Shown: positions 1 to 11,160, counted from the stretch's first letter. The stretch is DNA of 64,000 nt from Notospermus geniculatus (GCA_002633025.1 NMRB01000210.1:270233-334232); one strand, 5' to 3'. Notes: generated from the sequence alone by a model not told the origin. Translations and numbers: made by a program.

Positions 1-69
1 AGAAGACTGGAATCAAACTTGCTGATTGGTGCCGAATCCTGCTGAGCGAGGAGGCCATCAGACAAGTGG

Positions 70-440
70 TAGAGGTCGTCAGGTGCTGCGCAGTTGCATA
101 ATTGAAGCATAAATGAAGTATATGTATACTGTTCACTTCTATGGTAGAGTAAACCCAATTTTCCACGCCGTGCGGCTTGGTCCACAATCTTATGGCAGTG
201 TCTTCGGTGTCAGCCCCTTCACTGTTGTTGACTGAGTGAACAAGGAGAAGAGGTGAAATCTCTTAGGAGAGGTGCTCCACAGTTGCAGCAATTGAAGCAT
301 AAATGAGGCAGTAATGCTCCTTTCTAGTAAAACAGTAACCGCGGATTTGCTCACTTGCTGCGTGGGTTTCGTCCATATACTTGCCTTCGTCTTCTCTTCT
401 AGTTGCGTTGCCTGGCTACCTTCAACAGGTAAAAGCTTCA
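70..440. repeat. Diverged direct duplication, two copies about 195 bp apart
   Basis: A segment near 80-120 containing AGTTGCATAATTGAAGCATA recurs near 280-310 as AGTTGCAGCAATTGAAGCAT, followed in both copies by loosely similar sequence including TGCGGCTTGG versus TGCGTGGGTT. The copies are diverged and no terminal inverted repeats are visible. No gene is seen in the first 450 bases. Confidence 0.4.
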
Positions 441-754
441 GTGAGTAGGTTGGTGGTGCACATGAATCGAAGTTTAACAGTGGGTAGAAACAGAGGATTT
501 TATTGAATAAGAGAAAAAACTAGTTACTACAATGCGACGGTGTAGTGCAGGACGAATGTATTTACAGTACAAGAGTTTGTGATCATAGCCTGGAGATTGC
601 CTCAGCTCCGCCTTGGAGGCGGCGCCGATACGTTGTCTTTCAACAGAGAATGGACAATGCATGAGAAAAACTGCATGGTCATAGCGCTGGAAAGGCTTTA
701 GTGAAACGGGGGGTGATGATAGGATGGGCAGAACTCGAATCGGGTCAATCAGAC

Positions 755-860
755 AACAGTACAAATGAGAACACCTCATTGTCCTCGGTCCTCATGCAGC
801 AACGTAAACAATTTCTTGAGCATGACTTGCAACATACGCTGTAATAGGCCTACAGATCAA
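755..860. repeat. Dispersed repeat R1, copy 1
   Basis: Contains ATGCAGCAACGTAAACAATT, a near match to the segment at 2266-2285, with the shared continuation TTCTTGA(G/A)CATG(A/G)CTTGCA and then TAGGCCTACAGAT. The preceding 300 bases (460-755) show no homology that I can identify. Confidence 0.5.
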
Positions 861-883
861 CGAGGAATAAGAGGAACTTCGCG

Positions 884-1002
884 TGACGTCATCATTGACG
901 TCATAATTCGCACGTCAGCCATGTTGGACGTCATTTGAAGCTACGAATGCGTTGGGGTAGTGACGTCCAACATGGCGGCATCTCGTCGCGGCAGTGACGT
1001 CA
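884..1002. promoter_or_regulatory. Cluster of CRE-like TGACGTCA sites around a perfect inverted repeat
   Basis: Exact TGACGTCA octamers (the CREB/ATF-type palindrome) occur at 884, 896 and 995. Related ACGTCA half-sites occur near 912, 928 and 961. Within them, GCCATGTTGGACGTCA at 918-933 is perfectly inverted at 961-976. This may be a regulatory cluster, or a MITE whose palindromic ends happen to contain the octamer. Confidence 0.35.
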
Positions 1003-1716
1003 CAATCGTCGCTGCACTTCCTCTACTAGTATACCGCTACAGACAAATGTGCTAGATTGGGAATCGTGTCTTTGATCCCTGTCACAGTCACAAACTCACC
1101 GAGATGAGGTAGCACACTCAGGTTTTATCTCCCAGACATGGCTCGAAGAGATGATCTCACTTGATTTCCGAAAAAGGTAATACCAGCTTAAGTGACAAAC
1201 TTTGACTTGTTTTTCCCGACGCCGTCATAACCTCCTGGGATAAGCTCCATAACCTTTGACCTTTCCACGGCGTTGAGATGATGGATAGCTTCATCGAGTA
1301 TTCAATACGTTCGGCGGCGACATTGTCACGAATTGTTCTGCCAGGTAATTAACCGGTGTTTTCATTTTCGCTCGGCTCCAATCTGCGGGGAACTTGACAT
1401 CTCGAGATGTTTATCTGTCAGATTTCACCATGAATATTTCTCCGTCCTCTCTTGTAGCGGGTCACCCTTCCAAACCATTACCGCGCTCAACATCGCTGAA
1501 TTCCACGGTATTTTCAAAATGTTAGGAGGTCTCATAGCCTCGTGAAGGTCCCCAAAATAATTGTCTGATACGTACTTCAAGGAATCAAGACCTACTTTTC
1601 AGCACACATTGAAAAAACTGCAGGCAGAGCTCTAATGTATTCAGATAGGCCACAGTACATTTTGCACTACACAAACGTCGGCGAACGGAAAAGTTTCTGA
1701 ACTGAATAGTGTACAC

Positions 1717-1858
1717 GTAATGTAAAGTTGCTTCACTTTCACGTAACGTAGCTTAACTTTAACCTAACATTGCTTAATTTTAACGTGTCGTTGCTTAACT
1801 TTAACCTAACGTTGCATCACTTTAACCTGATGTTGCTTAAATCTAACGTAATTTAACG
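1717..1858. repeat. Degenerate 24-bp tandem repeat
   Basis: About six units of the type GTTGCTTAACTTTAACCTAA repeat with a period near 24 bases and point changes. AT-rich, no coding frame. The preceding stretch 1003-1716 shows no gene or clear repeat. Confidence 0.6.
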
Positions 1859-2224
1859 AACTTAGAGCATATAGTTGCACAATGAAGCCGTCATTGTTGG
1901 TTTATTGTCCTGTCTTACGCCAGGGGTATCCATTTCCACAGCAATTGGATCCCAGAGGTAGGATTTTTTATTAATTCCATCACTTCTTGAAAATGACTGA
2001 GAGTTGATTACCGTATACCAGCGAGACAATGGTATGAATAGAAAAGCTGTGATTCGCTTTAGGGCTTCACAGCGGTACAAACAATAAAACAAATGGCTCT
2101 GATGATCTGACGAGAGGCGGATTATCATGGCTGGGTGATGAGAATTCATTCAGGAATTGTGCCGCGGAGGTGTTTCTGATTTCGTTTCTTCTATTGTTGG
2201 TAAGGGAGCAGTCTGTATTAAAAA

Positions 2225-2345
2225 TATTCAGCAGGCCTGATGAGAACAACACCCCATTCTCCTAATGCAGCAAAGTAAACAATTTCTTGAACATGGCTTG
2301 CAGCACAGTGCAATGTACTTTCAATGTAGGCCTACAGATTGGCGC
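2225..2345. repeat. Dispersed repeat R1, copy 2
   Basis: Second copy of the R1 repeat at 755-860, sharing the ATGCAGCAA(A/C)GTAAACAATT core and the TAGGCCTACAGAT end. This copy carries a short insertion before the final block. Immediately downstream (2405-2450), CCTGTCGGGATAAAAGT resembles the edge of MITE-11 and may be a remnant. Nothing else is recognised between 2450 and 3060. Confidence 0.5.
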
Positions 2346-3064
2346 TTCAAATCGGAACACGATCACTGTGGAACCTGCAGAACTACCGCTACTGTGAGGC
2401 ACTTTGACGGAGCCTTTGTACCCTGTCGGGATAAAAGTTAAGCGGGTTCCGCAGTAAGTTCATCAGCCGAGTACAAATGAATAATTTACAATATCATTCG
2501 TCTATATTGTTCATACTCCATTTGTCAATGATGATGAAGAGGACGGCATCAATCATGGATGAATCCGCACGATCACGGTGGATTCGGGAGGTGTGACTCT
2601 TGATGCATGATGGGATGGCCATCGGCTGAAGCTGGTAGCGCACATGCAGAGATCTCGATGAGATTATCACTGTGAGCCTTGTCTGTGTGGATCCCCATCT
2701 CGACAGTCAGAGAGTTGCCGCCGCTCACAAACACGAGTAGGCCTACGAACTGGCCCGTGTGGCACACATACAAAAATTTCAGTAAAATCATCTCTGCGAG
2801 TCAGGCTTTGACAAACCTGCGTGCCACCTCATCTGTGCGAGTTTTACATCGAATGAGAGTCGCATAAAAAAAGATTGTGTTCAACTGGAAGAAATCAAGC
2901 CGACATTTTCGGCGCTGACGATGGTTCCACTGCGCCACGACAACAACAATGATATGGCAACTATCTATGACGGAGCTGATTTACAAAGGACATTACTATA
3001 GTGTTATTCAAAAATGGCACTGATCTCCCCCATTATCAGTCATACTCATAATTAGTTCATTAGC

Positions 3065-3365
3065 GGTAGCAGCGGAAGAGATTTGCCTTAAGGGCTGCAT
3101 AATGCAGCGAAGACATTCCTTCATTATCCCGACACTTGAACGATGTTGCTGACTTACGTATCGGCTTCTATTCGGGCGGCTTAGGAAGCAGCAAGGTCCT
3201 AGGGGTGTGAAATGAACCATTGGGCTCTAGCGACTTGACCTTGTAGGTTCTACTGTTAGTGGAGGGAGGGAGGTTTGCCTTGGGGCTGCATAATGCAGTG
3301 CAGACATTCCTTCATCATCCAGACATTTGAACAATGCTGCTGGCTTACGTAAGTGTTTGTTCAGG
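3065..3365. repeat. Local tandem duplication, offset about 190 bp
   Basis: Sequence at 3070-3175 (GGCTGCATAATGCAG, then GACATTCCTTCAT, then CTTACGTA) recurs at 3262-3365 with about 10 percent differences. The short frames on the minus strand in both copies are shadows of this duplication. Confidence 0.6.
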
Positions 3366-3394
3366 TGGTGTTTAGACCTCAGCAACCGTTTACT

Positions 3395-3560
3395 CAGGCT
3401 TGGTAAGTCCATAAAGGCCCAGTACTATGGACTGGCTTAGTAAGTCCAAGAAAGGCCCACTGTTTCATTAGTCCATGAAAAGATCAAGCTGACTGCCTTC
3501 GTAAGTCCACGAAAGGCCCCAAACACTATAAGTTGGCTTAGTGAGTCCATGGAAGGCCCC
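3395..3560. repeat. Short tandem array with GTAAGTCCA(T/C)GAAAGGCCC units
   Basis: Four or five imperfect units of the type TAAGTCCA.GAAAGGCCC are spaced about 40-55 bases apart. The GTAAGT within each unit imitates a splice donor but is part of the repeat. Confidence 0.55.
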
Positions 3561-3690
3561 ACTAGCTAATACAAAAAAACCAACGTTACAAGGGGTTGAC
3601 ATTAAAAGAGTTACTCTACAGTCAGGAAATTAACCATCATTCTCGGTTTCGAAGTACACTGAAGATCCTTCGCTGCTAACAATGATAGTA

Positions 3691-4310
3691 CAGTGGAACC
3701 CCGGTCGACGACCACCCCTATAACGCGACCACCCCGGAAAGACGACCAGTTTTCAATTGTCCCGATTGTTTTTCTCTTTATTTCCCTTTGGAGAGTTTCA
3801 CTAACGCGACCACCCCGCTATCCAGACCGCGACCACAGCTTTGGCTGTCCCAAGTGGCAATTAGCACCTCGGTAACACGACCACCCGCAACCTAATTAGC
3901 GGTCTGATTATCAAACAAAGGCGAGTCAGCAGTGTGTGTGTACCAAACAGGACCAATTAACACATGACATAAGCCATGTGCATGACGGTTGGGGTCAGCG
4001 ATCATAAAAGGCAGACCTAAGCATGAAACGGGCGCAATATTTACACGGAATTCACCATTTCCACACCTGCCAGTCGTCCATCCTAGTCGTCACAGTGTCA
4101 GTGGGCTATCTGCTTACTAGTATCAGGCCAGGCTGGAGATGGTCTAGTCTGGTTTATTAAACGAAACATGGATAAAAAAGAAAATATGACACTCAGTTTA
4201 CTTCGGTCTGGATCGGCACTCATCGGGCCGATTTCGGTAAGGCGACCACCCCGCTAACGCGACCACTTTGGGTCTGTCCCGTGGGTGGTCGTGTTACCGG
4301 GGTTCCACTG
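3691..4310. mobile_element. Non-autonomous pogo/Tigger-type DNA transposon
   Basis: The 620-bp element has inverted ends CAGTGGAACCCCGGT... and ...ACCGGGGTTCCACTG, flanked on both sides by TA (3689-3690 and 4311-4312), the target duplication of the Tc1/mariner superfamily. Subterminal repeats of AACGCGACCACCCC at both ends are typical of Tigger-like elements. The interior has no long open frame and no recognisable DDE transposase, so it is a deletion derivative that would need an enzyme supplied elsewhere. The flanking TA and well-matched ends suggest moderate age. Confidence 0.85.
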
Positions 4311-4700
4311 TAATACAAACATTAAGCTAGATTTAGTCTAATTGAGGCGGTGTTGGGCGTTGTTCAAAGAATTACGTGCCGAGTCTGAAATTTGAAAGTC
4401 AATACCATTAGCAGGTTGGATTTAGTCAATGGTGAATGGTGGTTGTTGGTAATCGCTGGTTCTTTGTAGAACAGCGATGGGAAAAAGGCTGTCGTGCTTA
4501 GGTCGTTGAGCAGGCCTTAATAGTTGGCACTTGCTGCTCAGAGCTTTTCAATAACTTACAATCGTTTCATGGCTGCTAGTGATTTCTGATACCAAACTCT
4601 GAACATAGGCAACACTGTAAAGTACACTGTTCCGTTTCTCTGCCAATGACAATTTCATAAAAATCAGAAAAATATGTATTTTCTGAAAATGGACGGAAAT

Positions 4701-4767
4701 CCTGTCACATAAGTATTCATTGGAAAGCTCTCGACGAGCACTTTCCAATGAATACCTATGTGACAGG
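4701..4767. repeat. Long hairpin (27-bp arms)
   Basis: CCTGTCACATAAGTATTCAT and the next seven bases are inverted at 4741-4767 with a one-base difference, separated by a 13-base loop containing CTCTCGACGAGCA. It is probably the core of a small MITE; weaker complementarity may extend outward. Confidence 0.65.
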
Positions 4768-5334
4768 GTTTAGGTGCTGTCCAGCCTTTTTTTGTGTATA
4801 ATTTTTTAAAATTTGATGGCAGTGAAGGGATTAATTGCAAACAACTGAAATCAAATAACATCGATTGACATGCCATCACAACAACAAACAATAAGATTGA
4901 CATACAGAACAGATGATTTGAGAGAGTAAAAATCAATCTTGACATCACTTTGTGTCTGTTGTTATATCGATCTTAAATTTTACCATATCCTCGACTGAAA
5001 GTGGTATGAGACGGCAATATTACAGCGACAAAAAAATCATAAAAGGCAAGTGCCACTTAGGTTTTCCTAGTCAATATATCCAGGCAAGGAAGCCATGTTG
5101 TTGTACAATAATTATGGTTTCTGATTACGAGTTGTCTCGACATTTACATGAAGTGTGTGCATCGATTAGGAAGACATCATCAGTTGTACGGTACTCTTAA
5201 AGTTGGTGCACGCATTCGTTTACCTCGTGAGGTTCTGTAACAATTTATTCATTTTTTGCTCAGAAGTTATGAGAAGGGGAAAAGTGGGAGAGGCTAAGAT
5301 GCCTGCTTGATGTTGGCTACAGATGAGTACCCCG

Positions 5335-5460
5335 CGTTGCTAAAATTAGGTCATCACCATGGAAATACTCTTCCAGAGTGACAGATGATTGGTTCGCCCA
5401 TCTCCCAGTGGCGGAGTAACCATGACGATGACCTAGTTTTGGCAAGATAGCTGCTAGTGA
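5335..5460. mobile_element. MITE-10, copy 1
   Basis: Inverted ends are AAAATTAGGTCATCACCATGG on the left and CCATGACGATGACCTAGTTTTGGCAAG on the right. The same family occurs at 53169-53304, but the core (ACAGATGATTGGTT versus AACCAATCATCTGT) is in opposite orientation relative to the arms. About 125 bp, no coding capacity. The stretch 4770-5330 shows no gene. Confidence 0.75.
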
Positions 5461-5689
5461 AAACTCATTTATACTTGATGTTGGCAAAAACTCATAAGTG
5501 AGAGAATTTTCGATTCAGCTTCAGCATGTCTGGGTTTGAGGGATCTGGGTTCTTGGATGCAACACATTTTGTGCAACATGCAGTGTACACACAGCTGGGG
5601 TGTAACATTGCCTACCACAAGCAAAGTCTCTTTCTGGCCTGACTTTGGTAATATGTCCGTAGGATTGAAAATTCGGTATGGTTGATTGG

Positions 5690-6100
5690 ACCTGACCTAA
5701 GGTGGCCTTTTAGACAGATGTGAATTTTGAGGTCATTAGCTCACTAGGATTGGAATTCAAATATGGCCGCCAGTCTTCCATCTTAAAAAATGCACTTTGG
5801 CTCATATCATATGAACAATACCACAATAAATGTTCTAACCTGGTACCCCTATGATGTTTCCGTGGAACATTTTGGCTTGACACTTGTTATTTGTTCTTCT
5901 GGTACATTCACCCAGGTGAGTACATGGTCCATGGACCATTTTTTATAAATGACCCCAAAATTCAAATGGTGGTTCTGCGTGTGTGTGTGTGGGGGGGGGG
6001 GCGGTGGTTGCCCCCAGGATGGGATATTCAGTCTGTTTTGATTGTATTGACCAAAGACGCTGACCCTTTAGACAGATGTGAATTTTGATATCGTCTTTCA
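5690..6100. repeat. Diverged direct repeat, offset about 355 bp, with poly-G tract
   Basis: TTTAGACAGATGTGAATTTTGA appears near 5711 and again near 6065, each preceded by a TGACC-type block and separated by sequence with its own related pieces (AATTCAAATATGG versus AATTCAAATGGTGG). A (GT)n/(G)n tract lies at about 5980-6001. No gene is seen in 6130-7000. Confidence 0.5.
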
Positions 6101-7109
6101 AAAGATATCTTAACAAATAATTCAATAAATCGTCAATAAATCATCCATGATCAGACATACATTTCCTCATCGCCTCAGGATTACTACAGAATACTGCTTT
6201 GTGGGCGTGTTAAACGTATGGCACTAAAAATAGGATCCAATATTATTTGTTTAGATCAAATGTGTTGATATCTGAGATTGGGAAAAAAGGTTTTATCCAG
6301 GTACTGGCTTCTTCCTAATGGGAACCAATAGTAGATGTATGCAGTTTAATTGTGCAAAAACAGTTTCTGTGTGATTGCTGTGCTTGTGTACGTTTTCTGT
6401 GGATTTCTGGTGTTTTGGAATGGTCGTATCTTCGAAGTGAAATCGTGGATGGCTTGTACTGTAAAAAGTCTGTGAGATTTCGTGCAAATGTGCAAGTTTT
6501 CAGATCTTTCTCGTGTGTTCTGAGTATGTCGTATTTCTACTGGGATGTACACTGCGTGCATGTACACAGACTCATTTAGAGATGACGTCACCACTTCATG
6601 AATGGACCACTGGAACTGGAGTAAAACATTTCTGTTTCGTATTGTAGGTGGCGTTTATACTTTCCATCTGAAAGGTGCATGGTTGAACACTTTCCTTGGG
6701 CCAGGCATACTCTTACATCTATAATCCTTTTTTCGTTGATAACTATTGTGATATCCGTAAGAAAACCACACGGTTCAACACACTTGTGATAGTTCGCATG
6801 TCAATCTCAGGCATTGTTACTTTCTGTGTGACTGTGATATTCTGACCAAGAGGAAGAAAACACTGCGAGTTTGATTTCCACTTTTTCAAAAAAAAACTTC
6901 GCGTAGTTGTTAATATTCTGTTCCTAGGAGTTACAGGTATATCACTTTATTCTTCCTCAAAGACATAAACTGCTTGCTAAAACTTAGGAGACATCAGGGA
7001 ATAGGATGGCCAAGGCTATATCATCAGGATACGCTAGAATCAGGAAGTTACTCCCAAAATCCCCAGAAAAGGTTGGTAGGGTTAATTTGGTGTGCACGAA
7101 AGAAGCAAT

Positions 7110-7165
7110 CATTTATATGGCGTCCATCACACTGGCTTTATGTTCACAAGCCCTGGTCGTGTTGT
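7110..7165. repeat. Dispersed repeat R2, partial copy
   Basis: GCGTCCATCACACTGGCTTTATGTTCACAAGCCCTGGTCGTGTTG matches the block at 7860-7905 with few changes. The surrounding 108-codon frame (7006-7332) looks superficially protein-like, but this part of it is a repeat and its 3' end lies in the hAT-like insertion. Confidence 0.5.
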
Positions 7166-7233
7166 TGATCCGATTCCATGATTTCCTTGGAAAGGAAACT
7201 CCTGAACGGATATCCACCATGAGCCTCGTCAGA

Positions 7234-7511
7234 CAGGCGCGGATCCAGAGGGGGCGAGCAGGGGGGCTCGCCACCACCAATTGTTTTTTTTCTTCAATAC
7301 TTTGTGACAATAAGCAAAAAACGCAAGACTAAAGCTTCTGTTTTGATACTGAGATGCCAGGAAATCGCATCTACGGCCTTCTAGATTTCAAAATTTTCTG
7401 GGGGAGGACCCCCAGGCCCCCCGTTGGCGCAGGTATCTTCGGCGCCCGCCTGCAACGACCGCTCTCGGCGGCCCTGACCCCCCTCTGCCAAAAATCCTGG
7501 ATCCGCGCCTG
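7234..7511. mobile_element. Short hAT-like non-autonomous element
   Basis: The ends are CAGGCGCGGATCCAG and CTGGATCCGCGCCTG, perfect 15-bp terminal inverted repeats. Both flanks carry TCAGA (7229-7233 and 7512-7516), consistent with a decayed target-site duplication. CAGG(G/C)GCGGATCCAG-type ends are common in animal hAT MITEs, but hAT duplications are normally 8 bp, so the superfamily is probable rather than certain. The 278-bp interior is rich in G and C runs and encodes nothing recognisable. Confidence 0.75.
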
Positions 7512-7649
7512 TCAGAGTATGGAGCAGTAGCCTTGGCAGACGACTCGACCACCAAATGAGTTGAGTCTGTATTATCAGTATGAAAGTAAATTGCACAACG
7601 TATGTTTTTTGAACAACCTCTTACTTGTAGACAGGATGTCCTCAGTTAG

Positions 7650-8106
7650 TAGATTTGTGACGGCCATGTCATTCTATTCACACAACTGGGGACATACAGC
7701 CATATACACGCATGCCTACATCGGTACTGCATTTTACGTTAGCTGAAAGAGCCTCCACCTGTTCACCACTTCACAAATGAGAATATGGCCCACCACTGAG
7801 CCTGTCCTACACTCTGCACTGGTGGTAAATTTAATTGAATCGTTGCAATCACTTGCACAGCGTCCAGCACACTCTCTGTATGTTCACAAGTGCTGGCCGT
7901 GTTGTTCCCAGTTTGTCGATATGTGACGGCCGTGTCTTTCTGTTCATACCAACTGGGGACATACATCCATCTCGCAAGCCTACATCGGTACTGCGTTGTA
8001 CAAGCTGAAAGAGCCTCCGCTTGTTCGCCACTTCACAAATGAGAACATGCCCCACCACTGAGCCTGTCCTACACTCTGCACTGGTGGTAAATTTAATTGA
8101 ATCGTT
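7650..8106. repeat. Tandem duplication of dispersed repeat R2
   Basis: About 200 bases from 7650 (TTTGTGACGGCCATGTC) are repeated from 7908 (TATGTGACGGCCGTGTC), ending in both with a block that includes CTGCACTGGTGGTAAATTTA. The offset is 258 bp. A third, partial copy lies at 63285-63350. No coding potential is conserved between copies. Confidence 0.75.
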
Positions 8107-8441
8107 GACCTTAAACCTCGGCATACGGCAAGTAGATGTAACTCACACACTTGAAATAAACTTCATCGATCCTCATTTGAAGCCTGCGTCATTTTCTTTG
8201 AGAAAAACAGCAACATGCTGCATGAAGAAAATGTCAGTTTTTCACTTTAAAAGTGTTCATTAAAGATGGATACCTCGCTTGGGAGTTGTAATGGTTTTGT
8301 GGAAGATGTTTCTAATTGGTTGCCCCTCAAAGGCTGATTTGGATGGGGTAATATCGGGATGGGTGAGGTGGAGAAAGGGGATTGATATCACGTCTAACAT
8401 GACACAAAAAGGTGAGAGTTTTCTCACGCTAGATGGCGGTC

Positions 8442-8950
8442 TATGGGAATCGGCTGTAGAAAACTCAGCAGTCGTTTGTGTCACTGCTCAAGCCGTAAAA
8501 GGGGGCAGCACACCAGGCGTAGTCAGGTGATATCGCAAGCAATCTGATCGCCACTGAATTTTTACCAGCCACCGCAGACTAGGCAATATCGGTTTTGGTA
8601 TTGTTTAATTTTAGGCGATCATCATTGGCGAGAAGATTCTACGGATCGCTTTCCAACGCACACCTGGCGTCAACAGCCGATTTTACTCGGTGGCGATCAG
8701 GGGTAGCCGCATCGGATCTCCGCTAGTGCTTCGACAGCCTATCGGTGTTAAAATGCATGGAAAAATGTGCAGCACTATCGGCAGATGGGCTCCGCTAGCG
8801 CTAGCGGAGTTTCTATGCGGCTACCCCTGATCGCTTGCAATATCGCCTGCAGTGCTGCTGGCTTAAAAAACCAAGAATTAGTTTGCTCCCTATCAGAGAC
8901 TCGGCCGTAGAAAACTTTGGGGGTCATCTGTGTCACTGATGAAGGCATAA
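8442..8950. repeat. Diverged direct repeats flanking a TIR element
   Basis: Sequence at 8442-8500 (CGGCTGTAGAAAACTC, then TTTGTGTCACTG) recurs at 8889-8950 (CGGCCGTAGAAAACTT, then TCTGTGTCACTG). The 8504-8862 inverted-repeat element lies exactly between the two copies. Confidence 0.5.
8504..8862. mobile_element. TIR element with nested palindrome
   Basis: The outer arms GGCAGCACACCAGGCG...GATATCGCAAGC and their inverted copy GCTTGCAATATCGCCTGCAGTGCTGCTGG enclose inner arms GCGATCAGGGGTAGCCGCAT (8692-8711) and its inverse (8815-8834). Length is about 360 bp with no coding capacity. Confidence 0.6.
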
Positions 8951-9554
8951 GCCTGAACCCTAACCCTAAGGAAAGCAACAATGCTGAATTGATAACACAT
9001 GCATGACATCGATCACCAGCACAAAAAAACATTCAGCCAGGCGTGGCGGCAGCTTCGATCCACCAACAAAGTGTTCCATAACAGAATCAATTTCCCCAAA
9101 ATGACACCACCTGATCCTCTTAGAGATTTCTCCGCCGACCTTCTGACTGATCATTTGTGTCAATTCCACTAAACATACGAGAGTATTGACATAGTGAGAT
9201 ATCCGATAACTGATCAATGGCTATGTGATTGATCCAGAGCGATAATCAATACCTTGGATGAGTCGATATAATCGGTGTGAGATCATAAGGTAAAGTGTGA
9301 TTTGATAAGGTACATGTGTGACAAATTAGAAGCTGCTAGATATGAATGATGTGTTGTTCTTTTACCTTGGTTTGTGCCATATTATGTGTTGTATGTTCAA
9401 TATCTGTTGTGTTATATCATAAATATATAAAAAACCTTGATGTATTTATGGTGGTTATGTGACTACATTCTAAGCGATGCTGTGTCAATCTGGCCGCCAT
9501 TCTGGCTGTCTGATGTTGTCAAAGTCATTCAGGAGAGAAAAAGTATCTCGAATT

Positions 9555-9568
9555 GGGGGGGGGGGGGG
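9555..9568 (+). repeat. Poly-G tract
   Basis: An uninterrupted run of about 14 G after AATT. It is a simple repeat prone to length error. The region 8960-9550 holds no recognised gene. Confidence 0.9.
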
Positions 9569-9618
9569 TATTTGTTTTGTGAAGTGTATTTTAACTTAAG
9601 ATGTAAATGTGCTGGCTT

Positions 9619-9812
9619 AATGAGGAACACCCGCTACTGAGAGTGGCTCTGTGAGCGGTTGTATCTTTTTTCGACGTCTAGATCCGTGTTGCACTGCGTC
9701 AAGACATCGTGACGCGACGACGTTGCATTGCTTTGCTCTGTTGTTGACGTCTTCGGTACAACCGCTCACAGCGCCGCCCTGTCGGGATAAAAAGTAATGC
9801 GGGTTTCTCATT
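9619..9812. mobile_element. MITE-11, copy 1
   Basis: Ends are AATGAGGAACACCCGC and GCGGGTTTCTCATT. Inside these, GAGCGGTTGTA and TACAACCGCTC form a second inverted pair around a core rich in GACGTC and CGTGACGCGACG. The CCGCCCTGTCGGGATAA edge is shared with the copies at 11878 and 54584. No open frame. Confidence 0.75.
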
Positions 9813-9873
9813 GGACAAAATGTTCCTCCTTTTGCCCGTCGTAATGTCCAAGTGGGTTAAAAAACTAGTCAGA

Positions 9874-9991
9874 GGGCCGTATTCTAGAAGCTTCCTTAAC
9901 TCTGAGGTCCACCTTTAGCTATTGTTCGCAGGGCAGAATACAAAGGCTTAAAGTGGACCTTAGAGTTAAGGAGGCTTCTAGAATACGGGCC
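9874..9991. mobile_element. MITE-2, copy 1
   Basis: A near-perfect foldback: GGGCCGTATTCTAGAAGC on the left and GCTTCTAGAATACGGGCC on the right, 118 bp long, with arms extending through the TTAACTCTGAGGTCCAC block. The central loop GCTATTGTTCGCAGGGCAGA is shared with the copy at 46289-46406. Confidence 0.85.
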
Positions 9992-11011
9992 AAAGTCTCA
10001 AAAGCAACAGTTCTGCATGCGCTGATGCAGGTCCGATAATGCACTACCTGATGCACTCGTCTGCATCGAGCCTGGTGTCTGAGTAAACACAGTATATACC
10101 GTTAATCTTCATAACTCAAGTAGCCATCCATCGACTTGCCGCTTTCCTATATTTGTGGGCCACTCGACGATCCAGCTTGACCGACACTGCTACCGATATT
10201 ACTGCAATTCGCATCCCTAATATTTGCATAACAGATACTAGGTTATGGGGAAGTGGCTTATAAAGACCTTAGCTCGGCGTTATGATATTTTATTGCGGAG
10301 ACGAGACAAACGTCAGGTATCTAACGTGAAGAAATCCGAGTGCAATTTTTAGGCCTAGGTGTTGACAAGGAAACCTAGCTACCTAAAGGGACCCTAGATG
10401 CGGCTTGCAAAAAGGGTACTATTTTAGTACAGAAACTGCAACTGGCGCTGCAACTGCGAAATAATGAATTTGGGCCCAAATGTTGACATATACATGTAGT
10501 GCATTTCACTTGCAGTGTACATGTATGTCACAGTTATATCCGTCAATTTGGTAGAACAGCCATGTGAGAATAATGCCAACTGGGAGCTGCCTCTAGTGGC
10601 CCTTTAAGAGACCCTTGAGGCTGAAGATATTACAGAGTTGAATTTGAAATGGTATGATGTGTTTGCAATAGTGTTTTGACCTTTCAAGGCGTCACCTGTT
10701 TGCTTATCATGATTTGACAAATTGGGCTGTACTTTTCCTCATTGTTTTAGAAGATTTCACACCAGGGTGTGGCTCACCACCAGAGAGTCTACCGATGTGG
10801 GTGTTTCATCTAAAAAGTGGATTAAACTGGCAAATGTTGCAGCGATAGGTTTCAATGCATCATGCCGTCAGAGGTATTGACCACCCCTCCAAGCGAAATC
10901 ATAATATCGGGTGACAGATATTGAAAAACAATTGATAGGTTGTACTTTTCGAGGGGGTGTGGATTCAATAAAGTGTTTGCTGTTCACTTTGTTTTGTCTT
11001 TTAAGGTCATT

Positions 11012-11160
11012 TCTCAACGCTTCTTTGACCCAAGTGAACGAGTTAAAATCCACTTTCTAAATCTATTACCTAGTTTTACTAAAGATTGTTTTTCTTTGAC
11101 CCAAGTGAACGAGTTGAAATCCACTTTCTAAATCTGTTACCTAGTTTTACTAAAGACTGT
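11012..11160 (+). repeat. 71-bp tandem duplication just upstream of ratchet site 1
   Basis: The block starting CTTTGACCCAAGTGAACGAG at 11023 is repeated at 11094, with 71-base spacing and few changes. It ends in TTTTACTAAAGA(T/C)TGTTT, so both copies carry the same branch-point-like TACTAAA. Only the second copy is followed by a full acceptor and donor. The stretch 10000-10860 shows no gene. Confidence 0.75.

Noticed and set aside
3395-3560. Several GTAAGT strings resembling splice donors
   Set aside because: They are part of a tandem repeat unit containing TAAGTCCA.
5890-5925. Possible fourth fused splice site, ACCCAG|GTGAGTAC
   Set aside because: The donor is good, but the pyrimidine tract is interrupted by purines and no clear branch point is present at the right distance.
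7006-7332. 108-codon plus-strand frame with a hydrophobic stretch
   Set aside because: Its middle belongs to dispersed repeat R2 and its end lies within the hAT-like element.
8955-8970. Telomere-like AACCCTAACCCTAAGG
   Set aside because: Only about two units; too short to be an interstitial telomeric block.
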